A DNA stretch of 64,000 bases from an uncultured delta proteobacterium (GTDB taxonomy: Bacteria > Desulfobacterota > Desulfovibrionia > Desulfovibrionales > Desulfovibrionaceae): NCBI GenBank assembly GCA_900079685.1, contig LT599018.1, positions 2,805,785 to 2,869,784 of the forward strand, written 5' to 3'. Both the position numbers and the translations under genes were made by a program. Numbering within the stretch: position 1 is the stretch's first letter; each line of letters opens with the position of its first letter. The notes beneath the pieces are model-generated. The model was not told the DNA's origin, searched no databases, and worked only from the letters and a program-made list of their open reading frames with translations. Of the stretch, positions 25,764-37,517 are shown one piece after another.

Positions 25764-26741
25764 TCAGGGCACGTCGAAATAGCCGGCCAGCCGTTCGCGG
25801 TCGCTCGTCACGCCGAGGGCGAGGATGAGTATGATGCGCGCCTTCTGCCCGCTGATCTCCCCGCCGAGAATGACGCCGATCTCCTGCTGGCGTTTGGCGC
25901 TGCCCGCGTAACCGTAAACGTCGAGGACGCGCCCGCCGGGGCAGCGGGAAACAAGAACCACCGCGATGCCCGCGTCCACGGCCCGCTTGATGCCGGGCAT
26001 GGCGGATTCGTGCACGTTGCCGCGGCCCGACCCTTCGATCACGATGCCTTTGACGCCCTTGTCCACCAGGCAGTGTATCAGAAAATCATCCGCCCCGGCG
26101 GGCAGCTTGACGAGGTGCACGTCCTCCACGATTGCCGCCGGCCGGATTTTCCGCTGCCCGAGCGGCGCGCGGCGGAAAATGACCCTGTCCTCGTCAACGT
26201 AGCCGAGCGGTCCCCAGAAGGGCGAAGCAAAGGTTTTGGGGTTGGCGGAATGGGTCTTGGTCACTTCCCGCGCGGCGTGGATCTCCTCGTTCATGACCAC
26301 CAGGACGCCCATGCCCCGGGCCTCGGGGGAGGCGGCGCACCGCACGGCGCATAAAATGTTTTTGGGGCCGTCCGGGCTGATTTCCGCCGCGCTACGCATG
26401 GCGCCCACCAGGCAGACGGGTTTGGCGCTGTCGATATACAGGTCGAGGAGGCAGGCGGTCTCTTCCATGGTATCCGTGCCGTGGGTGACGACAACGCCCA
26501 GAACGTCGGGTTCGGCCAGGGCCTTTTCCACTTCCAGGGCGAGGGCGAGCATGATTTTGGGCGTCATGTGCGGGCTGGGAATGTTGGCGAATTCCCGCAC
26601 TTCCACGGGGCAGACGTCTTTGAGGGGCGGCACGGCGGCGATAAGTTCCGGCCCGCTCACCGCCGGAACGACGCCGCGTTCCGGGTCAAGGCGCATGGCA
26701 ATGGTGCCGCCGGTCGTGCAGATGACTACTTTACCGCTCAT
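25764..26741 (-). CDS. Asparaginase
   Basis: Hydrolyses L-asparagine to aspartate and ammonia. The 325-residue protein has the two catalytic signatures: TTGGTIAM (Thr10 region) and VVTHGTDTMEETA with Thr89-Asp90, and a downstream Lys in the SPDGPKNIL region. No signal peptide is present, so it acts in the cytoplasm. Start ATG 26741 follows AAAAGGAGAAAACC and overlaps the end of the Rsm22-type gene by 11 bases, so the two are translationally linked. The frame continues upstream through a Pro/Arg-rich antisense reading, which is rejected. Type I versus type II cannot be settled by eye. Confidence 0.93.
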   Translation of the reverse strand: MSGKVVICTTGGTIAMRLDPERGVVPAVSGPELIAAVPPLKDVCPVEVREFANIPSPHMTPKIMLALALEVEKALAEPDVLGVVVTHGTDTMEETACLLDLYIDSAKPVCLVGAMRSAAEISPDGPKNILCAVRCAASPEARGMGVLVVMNEEIHAAREVTKTHSANPKTFASPFWGPLGYVDEDRVIFRRAPLGQRKIRPAAIVEDVHLVKLPAGADDFLIHCLVDKGVKGIVIEGSGRGNVHESAMPGIKRAVDAGIAVVLVSRCPGGRVLDVYGYAGSAKRQQEIGVILGGEISGQKARIILILALGVTSDRERLAGYFDVP

Positions 26742-28353
26742 GGTTTTCTCCTTTTTTCCCCGGCGCGGCCGGGCGCGGGGACTTCCGGGCGGGGTGGCGG
26801 GCAGGGGGCCGGGATGCGCCCGTCTTGGGCGGCCTGTCCGGTTTGTCCCACGCGGTCTGCCCGGCGGTTTTTTCCGGTCTGGGCGGCGTGCTCTTCGTAC
26901 CCTGCCCGGCCGGTGCGGACGGTTTGCCCGGCTTGCCCGGTTTGGCCGGGCCGGAAGGCCGGCGGGGGCTTTCATGGGGCCGGGCGGTTTCGGAGGGCGG
27001 GGGCTGTTTTCGCGGCCAGGCGGGCTTGCCCGGCTTGCCCGGCGCGGCCTGCCCGGCGGGAGCCGGTGTTTTTGCCGCGACCGGCGGCAGGGTCACGACC
27101 AGGGCGCCGGTTTTGGGGTCGCGGGGTTGGCTTTCGGGCCAGCGCACGGTGACCGCCGCGCCGGACGGCACGCGCAGGGCGTTGTGCGCCAGCACCAGCC
27201 CCCTGGCGGAACAGGCGTACCGGGCGGGCTCGGGCAGGCCCGGCAGCCGGATGGGGTCGGAAAGGATACGCACGGTATTGCGCTCCTCGGCGGAGAACAT
27301 CTCGGGACCGGCTTCGGCAAAGGCTTCGGCCCAGCCGTCGGAACCGTCTTCGTCCATATCCGCTTCGTCCGGGCCGCCGAACCACTCGTCGTCAAAATCG
27401 TCGTCCGCCACGTTCGGGAGGTGCTTTTCCACGCGCCGGAGCTCTTCCCCGGTCACGCGGCGCAGCAGCATGCAGCTTAAGCTGAGAGAATCCTTTTCCA
27501 GACCGGCCCGTTTCGTCAGGTCCGTCAGGTCTTTCGGCGCGGCGCCGGTTATGTGGGAGAAATGGCACCAGCCCGTGGCCCGTTCCGCCAGCATGGGGCA
27601 GGGCCCCCAGTGCGGGCAGGGCGCTTCCGGCACGAGGCGCGCGCCGAACGCGGCCAGGCGGGTCAGGGCCATGAGCTTGCCGCCGAGGCGCGTGCCCGGC
27701 TCCACCGCGAGGAACCGGCCGTCATCCGCCAACCGGCTCGCGATGCGCCGCGTAAGGGCCGCGAGGCGGTTTTGCAGGGGAACCTCGCGCGAGGGCTTGA
27801 TCTCGTTCAGCACGTTGCCCGCCGTGATAAGGGCCGCGGGCCGCGTGAATTCGCGCAGGACTTTTTCCAGCGGTCCGCGGACCAGTTCTATGGTCCAGGG
27901 GCAATCCGGGGCGAGGCGGCGGAAAATGTCGCGGCCGAGCGCCATGGGCGCGGGCGAAACGTCGCTGCACACGATGGTGAGGGGCATCTCCCGCCAGGCG
28001 GGTTTGGTGATCCAAAGGGCGAGGGGCATGGTCAGCGGGCCGCTTCCCAAATCCAGAATCGTGGCATGCGGCGGCAGCGGCAGATCCAGCCCCGGCAGCA
28101 GCCAGGAAAGGCGCAGGAGGTTCCAGGGGAGGAAATAGCGGCAGTAGGCCGTGAGCAGCCGTTTGTTGACCCAGTAAGAGGCGGCGAGTTGCGAGCGGTC
28201 CTGGGTCAGCAGCCGGGAAAGGTCCCGGACGGCGAAGGGCAACTCCTTGGCGTGCGCCCCGGACAGCGGCGTTGCCGCGTGAACGGCTTTCACGGCCGCT
28301 GTCATGTCATGAGAAAGGGCCTCGGAAGGAGGCCTGAACAGGTTGCGCATCAT
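26731..28353 (-). CDS. Rsm22/METTL17-type ribosomal methyltransferase-like protein with long Pro-rich tail
   Basis: Protein of 540 residues. Residues about 1-310 match the Rsm22 family: a SAM-binding motif ILDLGSGPLTMPLALW (99-114), FLAVEPGTRLG, and four cysteines C246, C252, C263 and C294 (CPHWGPC, GWCHFS, LSCMLL) in the arrangement that binds a 4Fe-4S cluster in mitochondrial METTL17. An acidic linker (VADDDFDDEWFGGPDEADMDEDGSDG) and an OB-like segment follow. The last 140 residues are Pro/Lys/Ala/Gly-rich and surely disordered. The stop overlaps the asparaginase start. Whether it methylates or only assists ribosome assembly is unknown. Confidence 0.85.
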   Translation of the reverse strand: MMRNLFRPPSEALSHDMTAAVKAVHAATPLSGAHAKELPFAVRDLSRLLTQDRSQLAASYWVNKRLLTAYCRYFLPWNLLRLSWLLPGLDLPLPPHATILDLGSGPLTMPLALWITKPAWREMPLTIVCSDVSPAPMALGRDIFRRLAPDCPWTIELVRGPLEKVLREFTRPAALITAGNVLNEIKPSREVPLQNRLAALTRRIASRLADDGRFLAVEPGTRLGGKLMALTRLAAFGARLVPEAPCPHWGPCPMLAERATGWCHFSHITGAAPKDLTDLTKRAGLEKDSLSLSCMLLRRVTGEELRRVEKHLPNVADDDFDDEWFGGPDEADMDEDGSDGWAEAFAEAGPEMFSAEERNTVRILSDPIRLPGLPEPARYACSARGLVLAHNALRVPSGAAVTVRWPESQPRDPKTGALVVTLPPVAAKTPAPAGQAAPGKPGKPAWPRKQPPPSETARPHESPRRPSGPAKPGKPGKPSAPAGQGTKSTPPRPEKTAGQTAWDKPDRPPKTGASRPPARHPARKSPRPAAPGKKGENHER

Positions 28354-28643
28354 TGCCCCGGGTACGGTGTATAAAATATTTTCTTCTCTCAGGTATCAGG
28401 GAAACGCGGTTTTGTCGAAGCCAAAGAGGCCGGGCCTGCCGGCCGTTTTGCAAGGCAAATCGCGCAGCCCTCACACCGGGGCGGTGGTGGCTTCCGCCGC
28501 TGCCCCGTGTAGATTTGCTTTGCGCGACCGGTAACTTTTTTGATATCAGTAAGTCTTTCAATCAAGTCTCGTGGAGCGGTGTTTTTGGGCACGCGGCTTG
28601 ACGATCAGGGAACGATTCTTTCGCGCGGGTAAGGAGGGGGGCG

Positions 28644-32480
<3,837 letters not shown>

Positions 32481-32973
32481 ACCAGTAGCAGCTTATTGTG
32501 TGTGAGCCGCTACCGAAACAAAGGGCTTACAGTACAGACTGTAAGCCCTTTGGCGTGATGCATACCCGGTTCTCGTGAGGTGCGGCAGCGTGACTTTCCG
32601 CCGCAAAAAACACCGGATACGCCAACCGGCTCCCCGAATAAAAACGGAGCCCGTGCGTACTAAGTAGGCAAGTGCAGTCTTTCTGTCAATGATCCCACAT
32701 TTGGTTCGTAAAAAAGAACCAGACGGTTGCAGCGATATAACAGACCTTCTGCGGCGGGAGAAAAACCTTTTCCCGGTTCCTTGCGGGTATAGCAGAATAT
32801 TCCGGCAATTTTTCCGTTTTTTTCGCAAACATGGCTATGTAACGGGCTTTTTTTCCGGAGAAAGGCGGGAAATATTTTCCGCCGGGGCGCGCATGCCGTC
32901 CCGCCGTGGCCGCCGCCAAAAGCACGGACGGCATCCGCTGGGGTTTCCGCCGCAATCCGGCCCGGCGGGGACG
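32481..32973. other. Intergenic region between hybrid kinase and class II aldolase
   Basis: 493 bases, 3' of both flanking genes. It holds the hairpin at 32519-32552, a smaller stem GGCTCC/GGAGCC near 32628-32651 and an imperfect TGGTTC/GAACCA stem near 32702-32722. Short open frames exist on both strands without ribosome sites or recognisable content. Confidence 0.5.
32519..32552 (+). terminator. Hairpin after hybrid kinase
   Basis: Fourteen-base perfect stem AAAGGGCTTACAGT / ACTGTAAGCCCTTT around ACAG, 39 bases past the stop. There is no long T tract, so termination may need the stem alone or another factor. Confidence 0.6.
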
Positions 32974-33651
32974 TCAGTCCGGCGCGCGCCCGGAGGCCAC
33001 GCCCCGTTTTTCACGGGACCAGGCGCATAGTTCCCGCAGGGGGGCTTCCGGCAGCGGCTTGATTTCCCCCGCCGCCCTGATGATGCAGAACAGCTCGCAG
33101 GTGCGCTCGACATTGTCGGCGGCGATCATGGCGTCCTGCATGGTCAGCCCCACGCCGATGGCGCCGTGCCCTTCCATGATTACCCCGGCGCGGTCGCCGA
33201 GGGAAAAGGCCGCGTTCCGGGCCAGGTCCTCGCTCCCCGGAGGGGCGAACGGCGCGACGGCGATATCCCCGCCGATATACATGGCGGTCTCAATGTCGAT
33301 TACGGGAACCGCGCTGACGTTTTGCATGGCGCTGACGGCTGTCGCGAACTTTGAATGGGTGTGCACGATGCAGCGCGCGTCCGGACGGGCAAGCAGAATG
33401 CGGCGGTGCAGGCCGCACTCGACCGAAGGCGCGCGGCTCCCCGCCGTGACACGGCCCTCAAGATCCACGACCACAAGATCCCCGGCGGTAAGTTCGTCAT
33501 ACGGGAGGGATGTCGGGGTGATGACGAAAAGGTCCTCCCCCTCGACCCTGGCGCTGACGTTGCCCGCCGTGCCGAGCACGTATCCGCGGGCGCACAGTGT
33601 TTTGCATCCCCAAAGCACTTGCTCGGCGGCGCTCTGTATCGGTCCGGTCAT
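32974..33651 (-). CDS. Class II aldolase/adducin family sugar-phosphate aldolase
   Basis: Zinc-dependent aldolase-family protein of 225 residues, similar in layout to fuculose-1-phosphate aldolase. It shows LGTAGNVSAR (substrate phosphate loop, about 26-35), ITPTSLPYDEL, the metal-binding HTHS pair near 98 and the third ligand in MEGHGAIGVG near 160. AAGGAG lies 7 bases before the start. It is transcribed away from the SDR/ABC/FGGY operon that begins 3 kb to the right, and such aldolases commonly work with FGGY kinases, so a shared pathway is plausible but unproven. An epimerase role is an alternative in this family. Confidence 0.88.
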   Translation of the reverse strand: MTGPIQSAAEQVLWGCKTLCARGYVLGTAGNVSARVEGEDLFVITPTSLPYDELTAGDLVVVDLEGRVTAGSRAPSVECGLHRRILLARPDARCIVHTHSKFATAVSAMQNVSAVPVIDIETAMYIGGDIAVAPFAPPGSEDLARNAAFSLGDRAGVIMEGHGAIGVGLTMQDAMIAADNVERTCELFCIIRAAGEIKPLPEAPLRELCAWSREKRGVASGRAPD

Positions 33652-34165
33652 GAAACACTCCTTTCCGCGACAAGACGGTCATGTCTTGATTTCACGGACG
33701 GGCTCCCTTTGTCAATCCGGCGCTCGGCCTTTTGAAAAAAAGATTAACGTGTACTGGTAATCCGGAGCGGATGTGGTATACCGATACGGTGTTGTGTGGA
33801 GCTTGTTTTTAGTTCCTGTTTTTCTTTACAGTTCTAAAATATATCTGATATGTATCAGGCTCCTGTATTGCTTTTGTAGTTTTGCGCTACATGGAAGGGA
33901 TGGCCCGGCGGCGCGCGTTTGCGTCCGGTCAGGGCGCCATGCCTCTCCGCTGAATCGGAAGACGCCCTCGAGCGGGCGTGCCGGCACGGACTTCAAGACC
34001 CCCCCCAGGCAGTGGTCCGTGCAACACTCCGCCGAGCGTCTTCCTTGCCCGGTCGAACCGGTGAGCCGCCGCTCGCCGTTTTTCGACCGGGCTCCTTTTT
34101 GACCGTTCGCCGCCGGGCCGGAACAGGCCGGCAGCCGCAACGTTTTCTTGCGGGGTAGCACGGCG
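33652..34165. other. Intergenic region upstream of the aldolase
   Basis: 514 bases. The AT-rich part (33720-33890) is the probable aldolase promoter area and contains the palindrome CTGATA-TG-TATCAG at 33845-33858. The GC-rich part to 34140 shows no supported gene. A strong hairpin begins at 34147. Confidence 0.5.
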
Positions 34166-34187
34166 TTATTCCGTGCTACCCCGCAAG
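34147..34187. repeat. Perfect 17-bp-stem hairpin at the broken end of the Ldh_2 remnant
   Basis: Arms CTTGCGGGGTAGCACGG and CCGTGCTACCCCGCAAG around a 7-base loop CGTTATT. No T tract follows on either strand, so it is not a standard terminator. It overlaps the last codons of the Ldh_2 fragment, just where family similarity ends. Confidence 0.7.
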
Positions 34188-34534
34188 ACGGAAGCGCCGC
34201 GCGCCGGGGAAATGGCCATGTCCATGACGATGGGAAATTCCGGGCCCGGCAGCGCCCAGCAGACCGGGTTGGTGCCGATGACGGGCGCGGCCCCCCCGAA
34301 TGCGGCCACGAACGGCGGCGTGTTGCACATGACGGTTGCGATCATGTTCCGTTTCACGGCTTTCAGGGCGTAGAAGCTGAGGATGCCCATATGGTTGGTG
34401 TTCCGGATGGAAACCGTGCAGCTCCCGTTTTGGGCCGCGCGCTCAATGGCCGTGTCCATGGCCCTTGAAGCCACGATCTGGCCGCCTGCAAAAGCAGGGA
34501 CCTTGTGGCGGTGCCCAACATGGTGGAAAAGCAC
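34166..34534 (-). pseudogene. Fragment of a malate/L-lactate dehydrogenase (Ldh_2 family)
   Basis: The open frame encodes about 85 residues that match the middle of Ldh_2/YlbC-type NAD(P)-dependent 2-hydroxyacid dehydrogenases: AMDTAIERAAQNG, RNTNHMGILSFYALKA, MIATVMCNTPPFVAAFGGAAPVIGTNPVCWALPG and MDMAIS. The family has about 330-350 residues, so both the N-terminal third and the C-terminal half are gone. The end of the fragment runs into a hairpin. There is no ribosome site. This is a decayed gene remnant, probably from a rearrangement near the catabolic cluster. Confidence 0.75.
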
Positions 34535-34596
34535 CTTCTGGCCCCGCTGATCTTTTTCTTTTCATAGCGCGCTTTCTTCCGGTCAAGAGCAAATGC

Positions 34597-34639
34597 AACG
34601 CGCCTCTTTGATGCAACGATCAAAGAGGCGCGTTTTTTT
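34597..34639 (+). terminator. Strong intrinsic terminator facing right with no gene before it
   Basis: Fourteen-base stem CGCGCCTCTTTGAT / ATCAAAGAGGCGCG, six-base loop and seven T on the plus strand. The genes on both sides are on the minus strand, so the structure may be a leftover of a lost plus-strand gene, or it may work backward for the Dabb gene as a stem with a weak T tract. Confidence 0.8.
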
Positions 34640-34671
34640 GCCGTTCCCCGCCGAATGCGGCCCGGGGCGCG

Positions 34672-34974
34672 TTACGCTTCGAAATCGATCCGGTCGCGGG
34701 AATCGACGTAGGGCTGGATGCGTTCGACAAAAGACGTGTGCAGGGGATGGTCGTAGTACGTGTCCAGATCCGCCTGGCTTGCGTGGGTGCTGTGCAGCAG
34801 CAGGTCCGCGCCCAGGTTCGTGCGCGGGTGGATTTTGGTGGTCAGGGTAAATCCGGTCACCCCGGCGATGCTTTTCAGGGTTTCCGCTTCCCGCATCAGG
34901 GCTTCCAGGGCCTTGGCGCGTTCCGCGTCGGAGAAGGTCTTTTTCAGCCTCCAGATCACGATATGGTGTACCAT
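34672..34974 (-). CDS. Dabb (stress-responsive A/B barrel) domain protein
   Basis: Small cytoplasmic protein of 100 residues made of one dimeric alpha-beta barrel domain. It begins with the family phrase MVHHIVIWRLK, followed by a helix with repeated EAL motifs, central strands including GFTLTTKIHPRT and DLLLHSTHASQADLDTYYDHPLHTSFVERIQPYV, the typical ending around a conserved His-Pro. AGGAG lies 8 bases before the start. Such proteins occur near catabolic genes but usually have no proven reaction. It is separated from the next minus-strand gene by 41 bases, so cotranscription with it is possible. Confidence 0.9.
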   Translation of the reverse strand: MVHHIVIWRLKKTFSDAERAKALEALMREAETLKSIAGVTGFTLTTKIHPRTNLGADLLLHSTHASQADLDTYYDHPLHTSFVERIQPYVDSRDRIDFEA

Positions 34975-35015
34975 TCTACTGCTCCTAAGGGTGGTTATCG
35001 GTTTTTAGAGAGATG

Positions 35016-36059
35016 TCAGAGTATCCGCCGCATGGCGAACATGGCGGGCATGCCGCCGGGGTGCAGATACACGACGTTGTCCTTCTGGGTAAAGGCCTTG
35101 TTCCGGATCATGTGCAAAAGCCCGGCCATGCATTTGCCGGTATAGCTGGGGTCCAGGAGCAGGCCTTCCTTGCAGCCCAGGAACCGGATGGCTTCAATGG
35201 CCCGCTCGTCCGGGCGGGAAATGCCCTGGCCCGCGAATTCCGTGGACAGGTGCAACAGCGCGTCGTCGCATTTGCCCGGAAGCCCCATGAGCTTCCAGCA
35301 TCCGGACACGATGTTCAGGATGCGCTTGCGCGCCGGAACGGCCGCATCCTTGCCGAAGGTGTCAAAGACATACAGCGGGATGCTCGGGCCGCCGGATCCG
35401 GCCAGGAGGGCCAGGCCGATGAGGAAGCCCGCGGCGTTGCCGCACCAGCCCGTGGGCGCGACGATGGCGCTGGGTGTGAACCCCTTTTCGCGGGTCTGCT
35501 CCAAAAGCTCGTGCAGGCAAAGAACGGCGCCGAGGGTGGAATAGGGCGATGTGCCGCCCGGCTCGATGAGAAACGGTTTGCGCCCTTCGGCCTTAAGCTC
35601 CTCGACCCGCTCCCCGGTGACCCTTTCGGCGTTTTCCAGCGGTCCCATAAGGTGGACCCGCGCGCCGTGCAGCAGGCAGATCATGACGTTCACGGCGTCG
35701 TTTTCGTCGTCAGGGGTCGCGTTGTTGGGCCGGGTGACAAACACTTCGCACTCCAGGCCGAGCCGCGCGCAGACGGCCGATACCTGGAGAATGGAATTGG
35801 AATGGATGCCGCCGGAAATGATGATGACCTCGGCGTTCGCCTCTATCGCCTTGGCAAAGGCGAACTCCAGCCGCCTGATCTTGTCGCCGCCGAGCCCGTA
35901 AGAGGTCATGTCTTCCCGCTTGACCCACAGTTTCGGGCAGGGACCTTCCGCCAGGAGGGCGCGGCGCAGGCCGTCCATGGGCATCATGGGCGTCGGCCAG
36001 GTTTCGAGCTTCAATCGCGGCTGGGTCGCGATAAAACGCAAAACATCCTCGTAAAGCAT
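35016..36059 (-). CDS. D-cysteine desulfhydrase / ACC deaminase family PLP enzyme
   Basis: Pyridoxal-phosphate enzyme of 347 residues in fold type II. It has the cofactor lysine Lys60 in GLGGDKIRRLEF, the substrate-binding SGGIHSNS loop near 85-92, the glycine loop PTGWCGNAAGF and the end motif YLHPGGMPAMFA. Relatives degrade D-cysteine to pyruvate, ammonia and sulfide or open the ring of aminocyclopropane carboxylate; sequence inspection cannot choose. AGGAGG 6 bases before ATG 36059 sets the start; a 78-residue upstream extension in frame is antisense noise. It may supply nitrogen or detoxify D-amino acids. Divergent from the large catabolic operon. Confidence 0.9.
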   Translation of the reverse strand: MLYEDVLRFIATQPRLKLETWPTPMMPMDGLRRALLAEGPCPKLWVKREDMTSYGLGGDKIRRLEFAFAKAIEANAEVIIISGGIHSNSILQVSAVCARLGLECEVFVTRPNNATPDDENDAVNVMICLLHGARVHLMGPLENAERVTGERVEELKAEGRKPFLIEPGGTSPYSTLGAVLCLHELLEQTREKGFTPSAIVAPTGWCGNAAGFLIGLALLAGSGGPSIPLYVFDTFGKDAAVPARKRILNIVSGCWKLMGLPGKCDDALLHLSTEFAGQGISRPDERAIEAIRFLGCKEGLLLDPSYTGKCMAGLLHMIRNKAFTQKDNVVYLHPGGMPAMFAMRRIL

Positions 36060-36606
36060 GGCTGCCTCCTGCTGCGCTGGGAAAAGGCTCGTTCCGTCTG
36101 TGGCCGGTACGAAGGCGGTCGGCGGGCATGCCGCGATGGCGCGGCAAAAGAGCGCGGGAATCCTAAAAAGACACGATACGTGAAAAAACAGGAGAATGCC
36201 AGACGGAAGTTGGCGCCGGGCATGGTGCGGCATGAAATTGCCCGCGCTGCGCAAGGTTTTTTTGCATGCAACGGCGGGATGGTGGCGGGCCATTCCCTTG
36301 CCTGCCGTATTGCAGGGCGGGACAACGCTTTCGTGCGATATCTTCGGCGGGACAAAGGCGGGATGGTATAAAAACTATACTCCAATTATAATTATATTTA
36401 TTTGATATGATGAATAATAATTTTCTAAATTGTCGCATTGCTTAATTGACTGCATTTTTAGCAGTTTCACTTTTTTATTTTGCCGAACCGTGCGCACGTC
36501 TTTATCGTGTGCATAAAGGTGGATTTTCCTCTCACGCCACAGGGGGGAAAGGGCCCAAAGCGCACAGCGGGCGTTGTCGTGCACGCCCGGAAAGGGAGCG
36601 GTTGGA
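36060..36606. other. AT-rich divergent promoter region of the catabolic operon
   Basis: 547 bases between the divergent PLP-enzyme gene and the SDR gene. The stretch 36365-36490 is strikingly AT-rich against the GC-rich background, with TATAAT-like sequences (near 36389) and TTGACT near 36448, so it probably carries promoters for both directions and binding sites for an unlinked regulator. No gene is seen in it. GGGAG before 36607 is the SDR ribosome site. Confidence 0.55.
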
Positions 36607-37407
36607 ATGGATAAAAATGATACAATTACACGGCTTTTTTCCCTGAAAGGCAAAACCGCTCTTGTGACGGGCGGCGCCAGGGGAATCGGGCTTGCCTACG
36701 CCAGGGTTCTGGCCGGAGCCGGGGCGGACGTGGCGCTTGCCGACCTTCTGGAAGACAAGGCCGAGGAATCCGCCGCAGCCCTGGCCGAGGAATTCGGGGT
36801 TAAAACCATGGGGTTGTACGTGGATGTGACAAATCCTGAATCGTGCGCGGCCATGGTTGGCGCCGTGGCAAAGCGGTTTGGCGGGCTGAACATAGCCGTG
36901 GCCAACGCCGGGGTGACCGTTCCCGGGGTCAGCACCATGAATCACACGGCGGAGCAATGGGACCGCGTATACGCCGTCAACGTCAAGGGTGTTTTCCTGA
37001 CGGACCAGGCGGTGGGGCGGTTCATGATCGAACAGGGCAAGGGCGGGCGCATCGTGAACATGTGCTCCATGACGGCCACGACCATCTCCGTGCACCCGTA
37101 TGGCAGCGGCGGCGCCTATTCCTCCTCCAAGGCCGCCGTGAAACAACTGACGCGGTCCTTCGCCTACGAACTCGCCCCCTATAACATTGTCGTCAATTCC
37201 ATCAGTCCCGGCTGGATCCGCACGGACATGACCCAGCATTACTGGGACGATCCCGCCATGGGCGGCGAGAAGATCGCCAGAACGCCGCTGCGCCGGGCGG
37301 GCGAGGTCGGGGAGTTGGAAGGGATGATGCTGTACCTGGCTTCCGAGGCCGCAAGTTTTACCACCGGAACCGACGTTATTCTCGACGGCGGTTTTAGTAT
37401 CCCCTGA
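36607..37407 (+). CDS. Short-chain dehydrogenase/reductase (first gene of catabolic operon)
   Basis: Classical SDR of 266 residues, NAD(P)-dependent, oxidising an alcohol or reducing a ketone. The cofactor motif is TGGARGIG (21-28), followed by DVT for the adenine pocket, NAG at 100-102, and the catalytic Tyr171-Ser-Ser-Ser-Lys175 pair. Asp at the end of strand 2 (VALADLLEDK) suggests NAD. The ending GTDVILDGGFSIP is typical for polyol and hydroxy-acid SDRs. ATG 36607 follows GGGAG. It heads an operon with an ABC importer, a kinase and ETF, so it probably acts on the imported compound. Confidence 0.92.
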   Translation: MDKNDTITRLFSLKGKTALVTGGARGIGLAYARVLAGAGADVALADLLEDKAEESAAALAEEFGVKTMGLYVDVTNPESCAAMVGAVAKRFGGLNIAVANAGVTVPGVSTMNHTAEQWDRVYAVNVKGVFLTDQAVGRFMIEQGKGGRIVNMCSMTATTISVHPYGSGGAYSSSKAAVKQLTRSFAYELAPYNIVVNSISPGWIRTDMTQHYWDDPAMGGEKIARTPLRRAGEVGELEGMMLYLASEAASFTTGTDVILDGGFSIP

Positions 37408-37414
37408 TCGGAGG

Positions 37415-37434
37415 GCTTCTCCGGCGGGAGAAGC
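37415..37434 (+). promoter_or_regulatory. Intercistronic hairpin between SDR and binding-protein genes
   Basis: Eight-base stem GCTTCTCC / GGAGAAGC with loop GGCG, just after the SDR stop. It could shape the relative mRNA level of the binding protein. Two further palindromes follow: ACACGTGT (37475-37482) and TAGAAAA-GG-TTTTCTA (37482-37497). Confidence 0.5.
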
Positions 37435-37517
37435 GGAAAGGGTTTCTATCGGCGAAGTTTTGTTCGGAAATTTCACACGTGTAGAAAAGGTTTTCTAACC
37501 CAAACAGAGAGGAACAT

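Noticed and set aside
28389..28592. Small minus-strand frame with CEGCAIC motif upstream of the Rsm22-type gene
   Set aside because: No ribosome site and no conserved context; the cysteines are probably chance in a Pro/Lys-rich frame.
32689..33030. 113-codon plus-strand frame before the aldolase end
   Set aside because: No ribosome site, Arg/Gly-rich composition and partial overlap with the aldolase gene.
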